A DNA stretch of 64,000 nt from contig NZ_NHYM01000006.1 in NCBI RefSeq assembly GCF_003288815.1, forward strand, positions 1 to 64,000. The letters run 5' to 3'. Shown in pieces: positions 44,194 to 54,037 of this stretch; within the stretch, counting starts at the first letter, position 1, and each line of letters begins with the position of its first letter. The DNA comes from Helicobacter sp. 16-1353 (GTDB taxonomy: Bacteria > Campylobacterota > Campylobacteria > Campylobacterales > Helicobacteraceae). The notes beneath the pieces are model-generated. The model saw only the letters and a list, made by a program, of their open reading frames with translations, was not told the DNA's origin and did no database searches. Made by a program: the position numbers and the translations under genes.

Positions 44194-45573
44194 ATGGACA
44201 AACTTTGGGGTGGTAGATTTAAACAAGATTCTTCTAGATTATTGGAAGAGTTTAATGCTTCTATTAATTTTGATAAAAAATTATATAAAGAAGATATTTT
44301 AGGCTCTAAGATTCACGCTGAAATGCTTTATAAAATTGGTGTTTTAACCCAAGAAGAGAAAAATAACATAATAAGCGGATTAAATAGAGCATATCAAGAG
44401 ATTGAAGATGGCGATTTTGACTTTAAGATTCAAGATGAAGATATTCATATGGCAGTTGAAAAAAGGCTAACACAACTTATAGGCGACACTGCTAAAAAGC
44501 TCCATACTGCACGAAGTAGAAATGACCAAGTCGCACTTGATTTAAGGCTTTATTGTAGGAATAAAAACAAAGATATACAAGATTTATTAAAGAAATTAAT
44601 TACTACTTTAGTAGAAATTGCTAGGAATCACACAGATACAATTATGCCCGGAATGACGCACCTCCAACACGCACAGCCTGTAAGCTTCGCTTTCCATTTA
44701 TTGGCTTATTGTTTTATGTATAAAAGGGATTTTGAGCGACTTGTAGATGATTATAAACGCAATAATTATTCTCCGCTTGGTTCTGCTGCATTTGCTGGGA
44801 CTCCTTATAATATTGATAGGGATTTTAGTGCTAAACAATTAGGATTTAATGCCCCTTGTCAAAATGCTACCGATGGCGTTAGCGATAGGGATTTTGCATT
44901 AGATTTGCTATATGGAATTGCGATGATTGCTATGCATACTTCACGATTTGCTGAAGAGCTTATTTTATGGAGTAGCTTTGAATTTAGATTTATAACTATT
45001 AGTGATTCATTTTCCACTGGAAGTTCTATTATGCCAAATAAGAAAAATCCAGATGTAGCCGAGCTTTTACGCGGAAAAACAGGCAGAATCTATGGGAATC
45101 TTATATCCCTTTTGACAACTCTAAAAGCATTACCTTTAGCCTATAATAAAGATATGCAAGAAGATAAAGAGGCTATTTTTGATAGTGTTGAGAATATTTT
45201 ATTATGTCTAAGGGTTTTAAACGAAATGCTAAAAGAGATTTCTATAAATAAAGATATGATGCTACAAAAAGCTAGAATGGGGCATATTACTGCTACTGAT
45301 TTGGCTGATTTTTTAGTGCAGAAAAAAGGTATTAGTTTTAGAGAATCTCATCATATAGTAGGTAAAATCGTGGCATTTGCGGAAAGTAAAAATTGCGATA
45401 TAAGCGAATTAAGCATAGAAGAACTTCAAAATCAAGATAATAGAATAACAATTGATGCAAAAGAGGTTTTAGATTTATCCCATTCTCTAAATTCTCGCAA
45501 TTCATTTGGTGGAACATCACAAAGTCAGGTTAAAACGCAAATTGAATATTTATTAAAGTGGATAAATGAGTAA
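44194..45573 (+). CDS. argH: Argininosuccinate lyase
   Basis: Last step of arginine synthesis, 459 residues. The family signature [20 protein letters not shown] holds the catalytic Ser loop; [12 protein letters not shown] and [12 protein letters not shown] are also intact. Its stop region overlaps the ubiE start by 8 bases. Implies arginine prototrophy at this step, unlike H. pylori. Confidence 0.96.
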   Translation: MDKLWGGRFKQDSSRLLEEFNASINFDKKLYKEDILGSKIHAEMLYKIGVLTQEEKNNIISGLNRAYQEIEDGDFDFKIQDEDIHMAVEKRLTQLIGDTAKKLHTARSRNDQVALDLRLYCRNKNKDIQDLLKKLITTLVEIARNHTDTIMPGMTHLQHAQPVSFAFHLLAYCFMYKRDFERLVDDYKRNNYSPLGSAAFAGTPYNIDRDFSAKQLGFNAPCQNATDGVSDRDFALDLLYGIAMIAMHTSRFAEELILWSSFEFRFITISDSFSTGSSIMPNKKNPDVAELLRGKTGRIYGNLISLLTTLKALPLAYNKDMQEDKEAIFDSVENILLCLRVLNEMLKEISINKDMMLQKARMGHITATDLADFLVQKKGISFRESHHIVGKIVAFAESKNCDISELSIEELQNQDNRITIDAKEVLDLSHSLNSRNSFGGTSQSQVKTQIEYLLKWINE

Positions 45574-46297
45574 CGATTCAAACAAGCAAGATAATATCGT
45601 TAGTATGTTTGATGATATTGCTAAAAATTATGATATTGCAAATAGAATCTTAAGCTTAGGTGTTGATACAAGATGGCGAAAAGAAGCTTGTAGTAAAGCT
45701 ATTAAATTATTACAACATAAAGCAGAATCTAATTTGCAAATAGTAGATGTAGCCTGTGGCACGGGAGATATGATTTTAAATTGGCTTAGATATACAAATA
45801 ATGCAAATATTACAGGTATTGACCCATCAATAAATATGCTCAATATCGCTAAAGAAAAGCTCCCAAAAGACATAATGCTAATTAAAGGAGAAGCAAAGAA
45901 ATTAGACATACCAAGTAAAAGTATCGATTTACTTTCTATTGCATATGGATTAAGAAATGTCGTTGATATGGATATGGCATTAAATGAATTTACAAGAGTA
46001 TTGAAAAATGGCGGGGTATTAGTCATTTTAGAATTTACAAAAAAAGACAAACAAAATATTATTGATATTATTGCATCATTTTATACAAGAAAGATTCTGC
46101 CGTTGCTTGGCGGTTTAATATCTAAAAACTATAAAGCATATAAATATCTTCCAAATTCTGTAAATGACTTCTTAACACTAGAAGAATTGGAATCTAAGCT
46201 TAAAAATCTAGGATTTAATATTAGTGTTAAAAAGCGGTATATTGCTAATTTATGTAGTCTTATTATCGCACAAAAGATTCCAAATGCCAATCTATAA
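45566..46297 (+). CDS. ubiE: Demethylmenaquinone methyltransferase UbiE/MenG
   Basis: SAM-dependent last step of menaquinone synthesis, 243 residues. Motifs: [32 protein letters not shown] (SAM loop), [10 protein letters not shown] and [10 protein letters not shown]. Overlaps argH. Confidence 0.94.
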   Translation: MSNDSNKQDNIVSMFDDIAKNYDIANRILSLGVDTRWRKEACSKAIKLLQHKAESNLQIVDVACGTGDMILNWLRYTNNANITGIDPSINMLNIAKEKLPKDIMLIKGEAKKLDIPSKSIDLLSIAYGLRNVVDMDMALNEFTRVLKNGGVLVILEFTKKDKQNIIDIIASFYTRKILPLLGGLISKNYKAYKYLPNSVNDFLTLEELESKLKNLGFNISVKKRYIANLCSLIIAQKIPNANL

Positions 46298-46354
46298 TAT
46301 ATTTTTAACTATCTTAGATGTAGAATCTTTTTTATTAAGATTAATGGATTTATT

Positions 46355-47890
46355 ATGATGGATTATTCAAATTCTATACTTTCTTTACTCGTTCCTATTG
46401 TTGTTATCGTTATGGTTTTTGTTACGCGTAGAGTGGCACTTTCTTTATTGGTTGGAATCCTACTTGGCGGGATTATGATGTTTTATAACGACATAATAAA
46501 TATTCCCGTTTATGTTTATAAAAATATCTCATCTGTATTCTACACATTCGATGAAAACGACAAGCTTATTATTAGTTTTAGTAGCGTTTATATATTTGGA
46601 TTCTTGATTTTACTTGGAATCTTAACGCAAATCATATTATATTCCGGTGCTATAAATTCATTTGTAAATTGGGCACACAAAAGAGTAAAAAGTGCCAAAG
46701 GCTCGGAGTTTATCGCATTTATCGCTGGGATTATAATTTTCGTTGATGATTATTTTAATGCCCTAACAGTTGGACAAATAAGCAAATCACTAAATGATGC
46801 TAATAAATCCAGCAGAGAGCGATTGGCTTATGTGATAGATTCCACTTCTGCACCGATTTGTATTATAATGCCGATAAGTAGCTGGGGTGCGTATATAATC
46901 GGCGTTATGGATACAAATATCCCAAAGGATTTTGGTGATGGATTACTTGTATTAATAGAAAGCATTTGGAGTAATTATTACGCTTGGTTTGCGTTATTGG
47001 CTGTATTTCTTACTATATTGTGGCAGGTGAATCTTCCTGCAATGCAAAAAAATGTAAATATAGAGGTTAAGGATTTATTACAAAAAAGACATTTTGATGA
47101 TAAAGAAAGTTCTATTTGGTTGCTTATTATCCCAATATTGACATTAATGATTTCTATATTTTTTATGTTTTTTTGGACTGGATATACTGCTAGTGAAAAT
47201 CATAGTTTGATAGATATTTTAGCAAATACAAATACTTCATTTTCGCTATTTGCTGGAGGATTAATTACTATTTTTGTGAGTATTATTATCTCAATGAAAC
47301 ATCTTAGACTTTCGTATTCTTATGAGATTCTAAGAAAAGGTTTTCTTAGTATGCTTCCGGCAATTGTGATTTTAATCTTAGCTTGGGCGATTGGTCCTGT
47401 TATTCGCGATGATATGCAAACAGGTATTTATCTAGCAAATGTAAGTAGGGAATTATTATCCAATAATGTTGTTTCATTTATCCCTGCTGTATTATTTCTA
47501 ATATCATCATTTATAGCTTTTGCTACAGGCACGAGTTGGGGGACATTTGCGATTATGATACCTATTGGTGTTGGTATTATTGAGGCTAGTGGTGGTAATG
47601 CAATGTTGGGAATCTCTGCAATCCTTTCTGGAGCAGTTTTTGGCGACCATAGCTCCCCGATTTCGGATACTACGATATTATCTGCCACAGGTGCGGGTTG
47701 CTCTGTGCAAAGCCACTTTATTACACAATTGCCATATGTTTTAACTGTTGCTATTATCTCGCTTATTAGCTTTATATTTTCTGGAATCTTTAATAACATC
47801 ATTGCTGGATATATTGTTGGGATAATAGGTATTTTTGGGATTTTTTATCTATATAAACAATATCTAAGCAAACCGCTTAATTTCAATTAA
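46355..47890 (+). CDS. nhaC: NhaC-family Na+/H+ antiporter
   Basis: Polytopic inner-membrane protein of 511 residues with about 11-12 helices. Family features are IIFVDDYFNALTVG, SAPICIIMPISSWGAYI, GTSWGTFAIMIPIG and FGDHSSPISDTTILSATGAGC. Probable Na+/H+ (or carboxylate-coupled) exchange; a second antiporter after NhaA. ATG ATG start; the second ATG is nearly equal as a choice. Confidence 0.85.
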   Translation: MMDYSNSILSLLVPIVVIVMVFVTRRVALSLLVGILLGGIMMFYNDIINIPVYVYKNISSVFYTFDENDKLIISFSSVYIFGFLILLGILTQIILYSGAINSFVNWAHKRVKSAKGSEFIAFIAGIIIFVDDYFNALTVGQISKSLNDANKSSRERLAYVIDSTSAPICIIMPISSWGAYIIGVMDTNIPKDFGDGLLVLIESIWSNYYAWFALLAVFLTILWQVNLPAMQKNVNIEVKDLLQKRHFDDKESSIWLLIIPILTLMISIFFMFFWTGYTASENHSLIDILANTNTSFSLFAGGLITIFVSIIISMKHLRLSYSYEILRKGFLSMLPAIVILILAWAIGPVIRDDMQTGIYLANVSRELLSNNVVSFIPAVLFLISSFIAFATGTSWGTFAIMIPIGVGIIEASGGNAMLGISAILSGAVFGDHSSPISDTTILSATGAGCSVQSHFITQLPYVLTVAIISLISFIFSGIFNNIIAGYIVGIIGIFGIFYLYKQYLSKPLNFN

Positions 47891-47917
47891 GATTCCAATA
47901 TAAATAAAGGAGTTTCA

Positions 47918-48304
47918 ATGCAGATTAGGGTTTATTATGAAGATACTGATTGTGGCGGGATTGTATATCATACGAATTATTTGAAATATTGTGAACGTGC
48001 GAGAAGCGAATTGTTTTTTAGCAAGGATTCTATGCCAAATACAGATTCTATTGGGCTTGTGGTTAGGCATATTACGGCTGATTTTTTGGATTCCGCTAGA
48101 TTGGGTGATTTACTCATCGTGAAAAATAGCATTACAAAACTTGGAAAAAGTAGTGTTATATTTAAACAAGATATTTATTTAAGGGATAAGATTATATTTA
48201 GCGCAGATGTAAAACTTGCCTGTATAGATATAAAAACGAAAAAAATAGTAAGGATTCCAGACAAAATTCGCTATATTTTGGAGAAATACAATGCAAAATG
48301 TTAA
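47918..48304 (+). CDS. ybgC: YbgC-family acyl-CoA thioesterase
   Basis: Hot-dog-fold thioesterase, 128 residues; active-site motif YYEDTDCGGIVYHTNYLKYCERAR with catalytic Asp. The H. pylori homologue hydrolyses long-chain acyl-CoA. AAAGGAG ribosome-binding site. Overlaps the next gene by 14 bases. Confidence 0.93.
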   Translation: MQIRVYYEDTDCGGIVYHTNYLKYCERARSELFFSKDSMPNTDSIGLVVRHITADFLDSARLGDLLIVKNSITKLGKSSVIFKQDIYLRDKIIFSADVKLACIDIKTKKIVRIPDKIRYILEKYNAKC

Positions 48305-48548
48305 AGATTCTAAGATAGAATATCCAACTTTATGGGAATATCTAATCATCACAAACAATAAAGAAACCCTTGAATTTGCAATAAAAGAAAAATTTGAAAT
48401 GTTGGATTATACTCTCAATCCCTCCAAAGAGAGCAAAAATGGAAGATATGCAAGCTTTACTTTTACAATTCAAGTTATAAGTCAAAAAGAAAGAGATGAT
48501 ATTTTTAAGATTCTAACAAAAATAGAAGATGTAAAATTTGTGGTTTGA
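48291..48548 (+). CDS. DUF493/YbeD-family protein
   Basis: 85 residues, ferredoxin-like fold family (HP0495-type). Conserved pattern YPTLWEYLII and NGRYASFTFTIQVISQKERDDIFKIL. Next to ybgC, as I recall in H. pylori. Function unknown; the fold suggests ligand binding or regulation. Confidence 0.88.
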   Translation: MQNVKDSKIEYPTLWEYLIITNNKETLEFAIKEKFEMLDYTLNPSKESKNGRYASFTFTIQVISQKERDDIFKILTKIEDVKFVV

Positions 48549-48599
48549 TTTTATATTATTTTAAAAATAAAAAATGTAGAATTTGCATTCTACTTTATT

Positions 48600-48683
<84 letters not shown>

Positions 48684-48743
48684 CATTATTTTTAGATAAT
48701 CTTTCAAATCAACATTTTTAATTTAATCATTATAGGAATTTTT

Positions 48744-49328
48744 ATGGATATATCAAATCAAGCAAATCTGCCGACAAAATTTGGCAATTTCATCATTCAA
48801 TCATTTAGAGAATCTGTTGCCAAAAATGACGGCTGTAGCTGTGATGTTGAACATTTGGTTGTTATGACAAAAGAACTTGGAGCAATTCCGCTTGTGCGTG
48901 TGCATTCGGAATGTCTAACGGGCGATGTTTTTAGTAGTATGAAATGTGATTGTGGTGATGAGCTACAAATAGCAATGAAAAGAATCTCAAAAGAAGGTGG
49001 AATGATTATTTATTTGCGGCAAGAAGGTCGTGGAATCGGGCTTTTTAATAAAATCAATGCATATAATTTGCAAGATAAAGGCTATGATACAGTAGAAGCA
49101 AATGAAGCATTAGGATTTAAAAGCGATAATAGGGATTATACGATAGTTGGTAAGATTTTGAAATATTTTAATATTGAAAAAATACGATTACTTACCAATA
49201 ATCCGCGTAAAGTGGAGGAGATTTCAAGATTTGTCAATGTAGAGCGAGATAGCATCCTAGCTACCCCAAATGAATATAATAAACATTATCTACAGATTAA
49301 AAAGACAAAATTAGGACATATTTTATAA
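48744..49328 (+). CDS. ribA: GTP cyclohydrolase II RibA
   Basis: Opens GTP in riboflavin synthesis, 194 residues, the stand-alone RibA length. The zinc site is [18 protein letters not shown], and the catalytic RQEGRGIGL and LLTNNPRKV blocks are intact. No RibB domain is fused. Confidence 0.94.
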   Translation: MDISNQANLPTKFGNFIIQSFRESVAKNDGCSCDVEHLVVMTKELGAIPLVRVHSECLTGDVFSSMKCDCGDELQIAMKRISKEGGMIIYLRQEGRGIGLFNKINAYNLQDKGYDTVEANEALGFKSDNRDYTIVGKILKYFNIEKIRLLTNNPRKVEEISRFVNVERDSILATPNEYNKHYLQIKKTKLGHIL

Positions 49329-49524
49329 TTAAATCTTAGATTATTATTTTTAGCTAATAACTTTTAAGATTTTATTTTAAAAAATACAAGTAGCCTAATC
49401 TTAAAATCAAGCGACATAAAGAATATTTTTTAACAAATTATTTAATCACCCAAGTAGACATCTATTTTACTTTTTAGATTCCATTATTAATAAATTCTAT
49501 GTGCTTAAAATTTACACAGCCTTA

Positions 49525-49530
49525 TATAAT
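49525..49530 (+). promoter_or_regulatory. Putative -10 element for ggt
   Basis: TATAAT 75 bases upstream of the ggt TTG start, in a 276-base gap that otherwise shows no gene. Confidence 0.4.
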
Positions 49531-49604
49531 TTATAGGTAATTTAAGCTACATAAAATGTTTATTTTAGTCATATAAAGAAACTAAAATTAAATGGAGATA
49601 AATA

Positions 49605-51272
49605 TTGAAATCAATCATTAAAATAATCACAATACTAATTTTTTCTTTAGGCGTATCTTTTGGAGCTAGTTATCCGCCAATAAAATCGAAAGATGGTTTG
49701 GCAATCTCTAGCAATATATTGGCAAATGAAGTAGGGCAGAGCGTCTTAGAGAATGGTGGAAATGCTATCGATGCAGCTGTGGCAGTAGGATATGCATTAG
49801 CAGTAGTTCATCCAGCAGCAGGAAATATTGGTGGCGGTGGGTTTGCTGTTATTCATCTTGCAAATGGAGAAAATATAACTTTAGATTTTCGAGAAAAAGC
49901 CCCACTAAAGGCGACTAGAGATATGTATTTAGATGAAAATGGAGAGGTTATAAAAGATTCTAGTGTGATTGGTTATCTTGCAGCTGGGGTTCCCGGAACT
50001 GTAGCAGGAATGAGCGAAATGCTAGAAAAATATGGCACTAAGGAATTATCTTATTTAATACAACCTGCTATAGATTTAGCTGAAAATGGCTTTGCTTTGA
50101 CGAATAGACAGGCTCAAACTATGCTTGAGGTAAAAGATGAATTTGTTAAATTTAATTCATCAAAAAAATATTTTTTAAAGAAAGATGGAAGCACTTATAA
50201 AGAAGGAGAGATTCTAGTCCAAAAAGATTTAGCAAAAACATTAAAAGCCATACAAAAAGAGGGTAAAAAAGCATTTTATGAGGGTAGAATCGCTGATTTA
50301 ATTGTCAAAGATATGCAAAAAAATGGCGGAATAATCACAAAAGAGGATTTGAAAAATTATAAGCCTATTTGGAGAAAGCCTGTTATTGGAAATTATCGCG
50401 GATATGAGATAGTATCTATGGGAGCACCTAGTTCCGGTGGTATACATATCATAGAGATTCTAAATATTATAGAAAATGCTAATATAGGAGAACTTGGATT
50501 TGGCTCATCTAAGAGTGTTGCACTAATGAGCGAGGCAATGCGACAAGCCTATGCAGATAGAAGTCAATATTTAGGAGACCCTGATTTTGTAAAAGTGCCT
50601 ACACAAAAACTAATAGATAAATCCTATGCAAAAAAGATTTATAATAAGATTAATCCAAATAAGGCGACTTCTAGCAGTGATATTCGACCGGGATTAAATA
50701 TCAAAGAAAGCGATAATACAACGCATTATTCCATAGCCGATAAATGGGGAAATGCAGTTTCTTTAACCTATACAATAAACGCTTCTTATGGAAGTGCAGC
50801 TGCTATAGATGGAGCAGGATTCTTGCTAAATAATGAAATGGATGATTTTTCAATCAAACCCGGCGTGCCAAATATATATGGATTAATTGGTGGTGAAGCA
50901 AATGCCATAGAAGCAAATAAACGACCACTTAGCTCAATGTCGCCTACGATAATATTAAAAGATGGAAAATTATTTATGGTAGTTGGAAGCCCGGGAGGTG
51001 CTAGGATAATCACTACAGTTTTACAAGTCATAAGCAATGTAATAGACCATAAAATGGATATTTCTCAAGCAGTGAGTGCTCCTAGGTTTCATATGCAATG
51101 GTTGCCAGATGAGATAAGAATTGAAGAGTTTGGTATGCCTAAAGATGTTATGGATAATCTAGAAAAATTAGGATATACAATCGTTACAAAACCTGTAATG
51201 GGCGATGTAAATGCAATACTTATAGATGATAATATTTTTTATGGCTCTATGGACCCAAGAAAAGAGTTTTAA
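49605..51272 (+). CDS. ggt: Gamma-glutamyltransferase
   Basis: Periplasmic Ntn-hydrolase that cleaves glutathione and glutamine; a known virulence and metabolic factor in gastric and enterohepatic Helicobacter. 555 residues with a signal peptide (about residues 1-20, FGA). Autocleavage occurs at the Thr of NTTHYSIAD (T372-T373), releasing the small subunit; the gamma-glutamyl-binding region SSMSPTIILKDG and GSPGG are present. TTG start after GGAGATAAATA. Confidence 0.95.
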   Translation: MKSIIKIITILIFSLGVSFGASYPPIKSKDGLAISSNILANEVGQSVLENGGNAIDAAVAVGYALAVVHPAAGNIGGGGFAVIHLANGENITLDFREKAPLKATRDMYLDENGEVIKDSSVIGYLAAGVPGTVAGMSEMLEKYGTKELSYLIQPAIDLAENGFALTNRQAQTMLEVKDEFVKFNSSKKYFLKKDGSTYKEGEILVQKDLAKTLKAIQKEGKKAFYEGRIADLIVKDMQKNGGIITKEDLKNYKPIWRKPVIGNYRGYEIVSMGAPSSGGIHIIEILNIIENANIGELGFGSSKSVALMSEAMRQAYADRSQYLGDPDFVKVPTQKLIDKSYAKKIYNKINPNKATSSSDIRPGLNIKESDNTTHYSIADKWGNAVSLTYTINASYGSAAAIDGAGFLLNNEMDDFSIKPGVPNIYGLIGGEANAIEANKRPLSSMSPTIILKDGKLFMVVGSPGGARIITTVLQVISNVIDHKMDISQAVSAPRFHMQWLPDEIRIEEFGMPKDVMDNLEKLGYTIVTKPVMGDVNAILIDDNIFYGSMDPRKEF

Positions 51273-51778
51273 AGATAAACTCTAATTTGTAGCTATAAAT
51301 CTAAATAGAGTAGGGCATAAATCTATTTGATTTAAAAAAGATTGGGGTAGAGTGGTTTATGAGCTTTTTTAAGAAATGTTAATTTAAAGCTATTTGTTAA
51401 AGAAAATAGAACGGATTCTAATATTAGGTATTTTTGCTATTATTTGGATATTTGGAATCTTCCAAACGCAGATACAACTTAGTTTTAATACTTTATTAAT
51501 TTTGCGTAAATAGAAAAAATGATAGAAGTTATGGCTAAATTTTCCACATATTGATAAAATGATTATGGATTTTGCTAGATTTAGTGATTATAAATGTAAT
51601 CTCTTAATAAAAGTTTGAAAATTGCAGTTTTCAATACTAAAATATATAAATAAATACCAAATATTAAAATAAACTTAAATCTTAATAGAATCTTAAATAT
51701 ACAAAGATGCTTAAGAAAATTTTAAAGTTTTTTAAATTGCCAAAATTAAGATTCCAAAAAAGTTTAATTCTTTTATAT
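51273..51778. other. 506-base gap between convergent ggt and crp/fnr-type genes
   Basis: No ORF with a credible start and ribosome-binding site, no tRNA and no T-tailed GC hairpin. The sequence is very AT-rich with scattered stops in all frames. A small RNA cannot be excluded by eye. Confidence 0.4.
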
Positions 51779-52480
51779 TTATAAAATGGAACGCAGTTTT
51801 TGCTCATCTACAATAATAATTTTTTTATTATTATCGAATCCAATTATATTTTCATCTTTTAATTTTTTTATACTTCTTGATAGTGTTTCTTGAGAAATAT
51901 TTAGCATTTGAGATACGACTTTTTTACTTAGCATATTAAAAACATCATAGTTTTTATTCAAAAGTGAGGCTAATTTACTTTTTGTATCATAAATCATATT
52001 AATATTGATTATATATTCTTGTTCCTCAATGATTTTATTTGCCCTATTTAGCATATTAAGGGATAATGCGGGGTCGCTTTTTATGATTTCCTTAAAGGAT
52101 TCTACATTGATACTTAGTATTTTGCAGTTTTCTAAGCAAAGAATATTGAAAAAAGAATTATTGCTTAAAAAAGTATGGTAATCAATAAGTGGCGGATTAC
52201 TTTCATTGGCACAATAATTATGAAGTAGATTAACTATCACTTCATTATCAAATTTATTGATTTTATAAACTTTAACTAATCCGTGAAATAGATAATGGAC
52301 ATTATCCACAATATCATTCTCATAATAAAGAATAGAATCTTTTTGATATTCTTTAATATGTGAGATATTTATTATTTCTTCAAAAGTTGCTGGTTTAATA
52401 TTTTTAAAATCGTCCATATTTTCTAAAACCAACTTTAAATCAACAGAGCAACTTAAAGGACAATGCCTAATTTTATACAT
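51779..52480 (-). CDS. Crp/Fnr-family transcriptional regulator
   Basis: 233 residues: an N-terminal cyclic-nucleotide-binding-like beta-roll (about 35-140), a dimerisation helix and a C-terminal winged helix with VSQMLNISQETLSRSIKKLKDENII as recognition region. Two cysteines at the extreme N-terminus (CPLSCSVD) could be redox sensing but do not form a full FNR cluster motif. Proximity to nap suggests, without proof, regulation of nitrate or nitrosative responses like Campylobacter NssR. ATG after AAGGAAAAT. Confidence 0.85.
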   Translation of the reverse strand: MYKIRHCPLSCSVDLKLVLENMDDFKNIKPATFEEIINISHIKEYQKDSILYYENDIVDNVHYLFHGLVKVYKINKFDNEVIVNLLHNYCANESNPPLIDYHTFLSNNSFFNILCLENCKILSINVESFKEIIKSDPALSLNMLNRANKIIEEQEYIININMIYDTKSKLASLLNKNYDVFNMLSKKVVSQMLNISQETLSRSIKKLKDENIIGFDNNKKIIIVDEQKLRSIL

Positions 52481-52509
52481 AATAATTTTCCTTTATATTT
52501 AATATTAAT

Positions 52510-52665
52510 TTATATACGCGTTGTCCCGTAGTTTGGGGCTTGTAAATTAATATTACACTCCACCCCCCCCCAACTTTGAATTCTCTTTGTATTTTCTAAT
52601 GATGTTACCAAATCGCCCTCCATAAAAAATTTCGAAGTCCCATTTTTAATAAATTCTAATATCAT
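52510..52665 (-). pseudogene. 51-codon ORF containing a G9 tract, probable gene remnant
   Basis: The frame MILEFIKNGTSKFFMEGDLV... passes through a G9 tract as SWGGVECN and stops at 52510. No clear ribosome-binding site and no recognisable family. It resembles the end of a tract-bearing gene of the glycan-operon type and may be what remains of one next to gmd. Confidence 0.35.
52563..52571 (-). repeat. Poly-G tract (G9) between gmd and the crp/fnr-type gene
   Basis: Nine C on the given strand, outside the main glycan operon. No obvious full-length gene is controlled by it. Confidence 0.7.
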
Positions 52666-52727
52666 AAACGCTTTTTATCCTCCATTACAAACTCTACAAA
52701 ATAAAGCTTTTCATTATACAGATAAAT

Positions 52728-53837
52728 TTATTCAAAGTAACGCATAATATTATATCCACCACTATTTAGATATTTATCTTTTTCGACTAATTTTAAATCA
52801 GATTTAACCATATCATCAATCAAGCTATTAAGGTCATATTTTGGTTTCCACTTTAGAATCTCTTTTGCTTTTGTAGAATCTCCAATCAACAAATCAACCT
52901 CCGTTGGGCGAAAATATCTAGGGTCAACGCTTACGATTTCACTACCTTCTTTAAGTTTATATTCACCGTTACATTTTGAAACATAACCCCTCTCCTCTAC
53001 TCCACTGCCCTTCCATTCTATCTCAATACCAAGTTTTTTAAACGCAAGTTCTACAAATTCACGCACAGAAGTTGTAACCCCTGTGGCAATCACAAAATCA
53101 TCTGGTTTATCCTGTTGTAAAATCAAATACATCGCTTCCACATAATCTTTTGCGTGTCCCCAATCTCTTTTTGCACTGAGATTCCCTAAATAAAGTTTAT
53201 TTTGCAACCCTAATGCAATTTTACATACAGAGCGAGTTATTTTCCGTGTAACGAAAGTCTCTCCTCTTATCGGGCTTTCGTGATTAAATAAGATTCCATT
53301 ACTTGCAAAAATGCCATAAGCCTCTCTATAATTTACACTTATCCAATAAGCATATAATTTCGCTACCGCATATGGGCTTCGTGGGTAAAATGGGGTTTTC
53401 TCGCTTTGTGGGACTTCTTGCACTAATCCATAAAGCTCACTTGTGGAGGCTTGATAAATCTTTGTGGATTTAGTAAGCCCTAGAATCCTAATTGCCTCTA
53501 GCAATCGCAAAGTGCCTAATCCATCGGCATTTGCAGTGTATTCCGGTGTTTCAAAGCTCACTTGCACATGACTCATTGCAGCTAGATTATAAATCTCATC
53601 GGGTTGGACTTCTTGGACTATTCGAATTAGATTTGTAGAATCTACTAAATCCCCATAATGAAGACGAAATCTAACATCATTTTCATGCAAATCCTTATAT
53701 AAATGGTCTATTCTATCGGTATTAAATAAAGAGCTTCGTCGCTTAATTCCATGCACCTCATAGCCTTTATTTAACAAATATTCTGATAAATATGCTCCAT
53801 CTTGTCCTGTAACACCTGTAATAAGTGCTTTTTTCAT
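52728..53837 (-). CDS. gmd: GDP-mannose 4,6-dehydratase
   Basis: Makes GDP-4-keto-6-deoxymannose, precursor of GDP-fucose and GDP-rhamnose, 369 residues. Motifs: [19 protein letters not shown], the NADP-loop [19 protein letters not shown] with YxxxK, and [18 protein letters not shown]. Usually followed by fcl; here only the small G9 ORF follows, so GDP-fucose synthase must lie elsewhere if the route is complete. Transcribed away from nap. Confidence 0.96.
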   Translation of the reverse strand: MKKALITGVTGQDGAYLSEYLLNKGYEVHGIKRRSSLFNTDRIDHLYKDLHENDVRFRLHYGDLVDSTNLIRIVQEVQPDEIYNLAAMSHVQVSFETPEYTANADGLGTLRLLEAIRILGLTKSTKIYQASTSELYGLVQEVPQSEKTPFYPRSPYAVAKLYAYWISVNYREAYGIFASNGILFNHESPIRGETFVTRKITRSVCKIALGLQNKLYLGNLSAKRDWGHAKDYVEAMYLILQQDKPDDFVIATGVTTSVREFVELAFKKLGIEIEWKGSGVEERGYVSKCNGEYKLKEGSEIVSVDPRYFRPTEVDLLIGDSTKAKEILKWKPKYDLNSLIDDMVKSDLKLVEKDKYLNSGGYNIMRYFE

Positions 53838-53929
53838 ATTAATCCTTAATTTAAGTCATAAAAATTACCAAAGAATTATAATATAAATTAATTTGATAAG
53901 TAGAAAAATATTCTTTATATAAAAAAGTA

Positions 53930-53935
53930 TATAAT
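53930..53935 (+). promoter_or_regulatory. Putative -10 element of the nap operon
   Basis: TATAAT about 100 bases upstream of the napA ATG, in the gap divergent from gmd. No recognisable FNR-type palindrome found nearby. Confidence 0.4.
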
Positions 53936-54037
53936 GTTCCTTGACATAAGGCAAACCTATCCCGTTACTTTTGAGTTACTATTTTTTTCGTTTTAAAGCT
54001 ATGCTTTGAAAATACACAAAATTATGTGGGAGGAATT

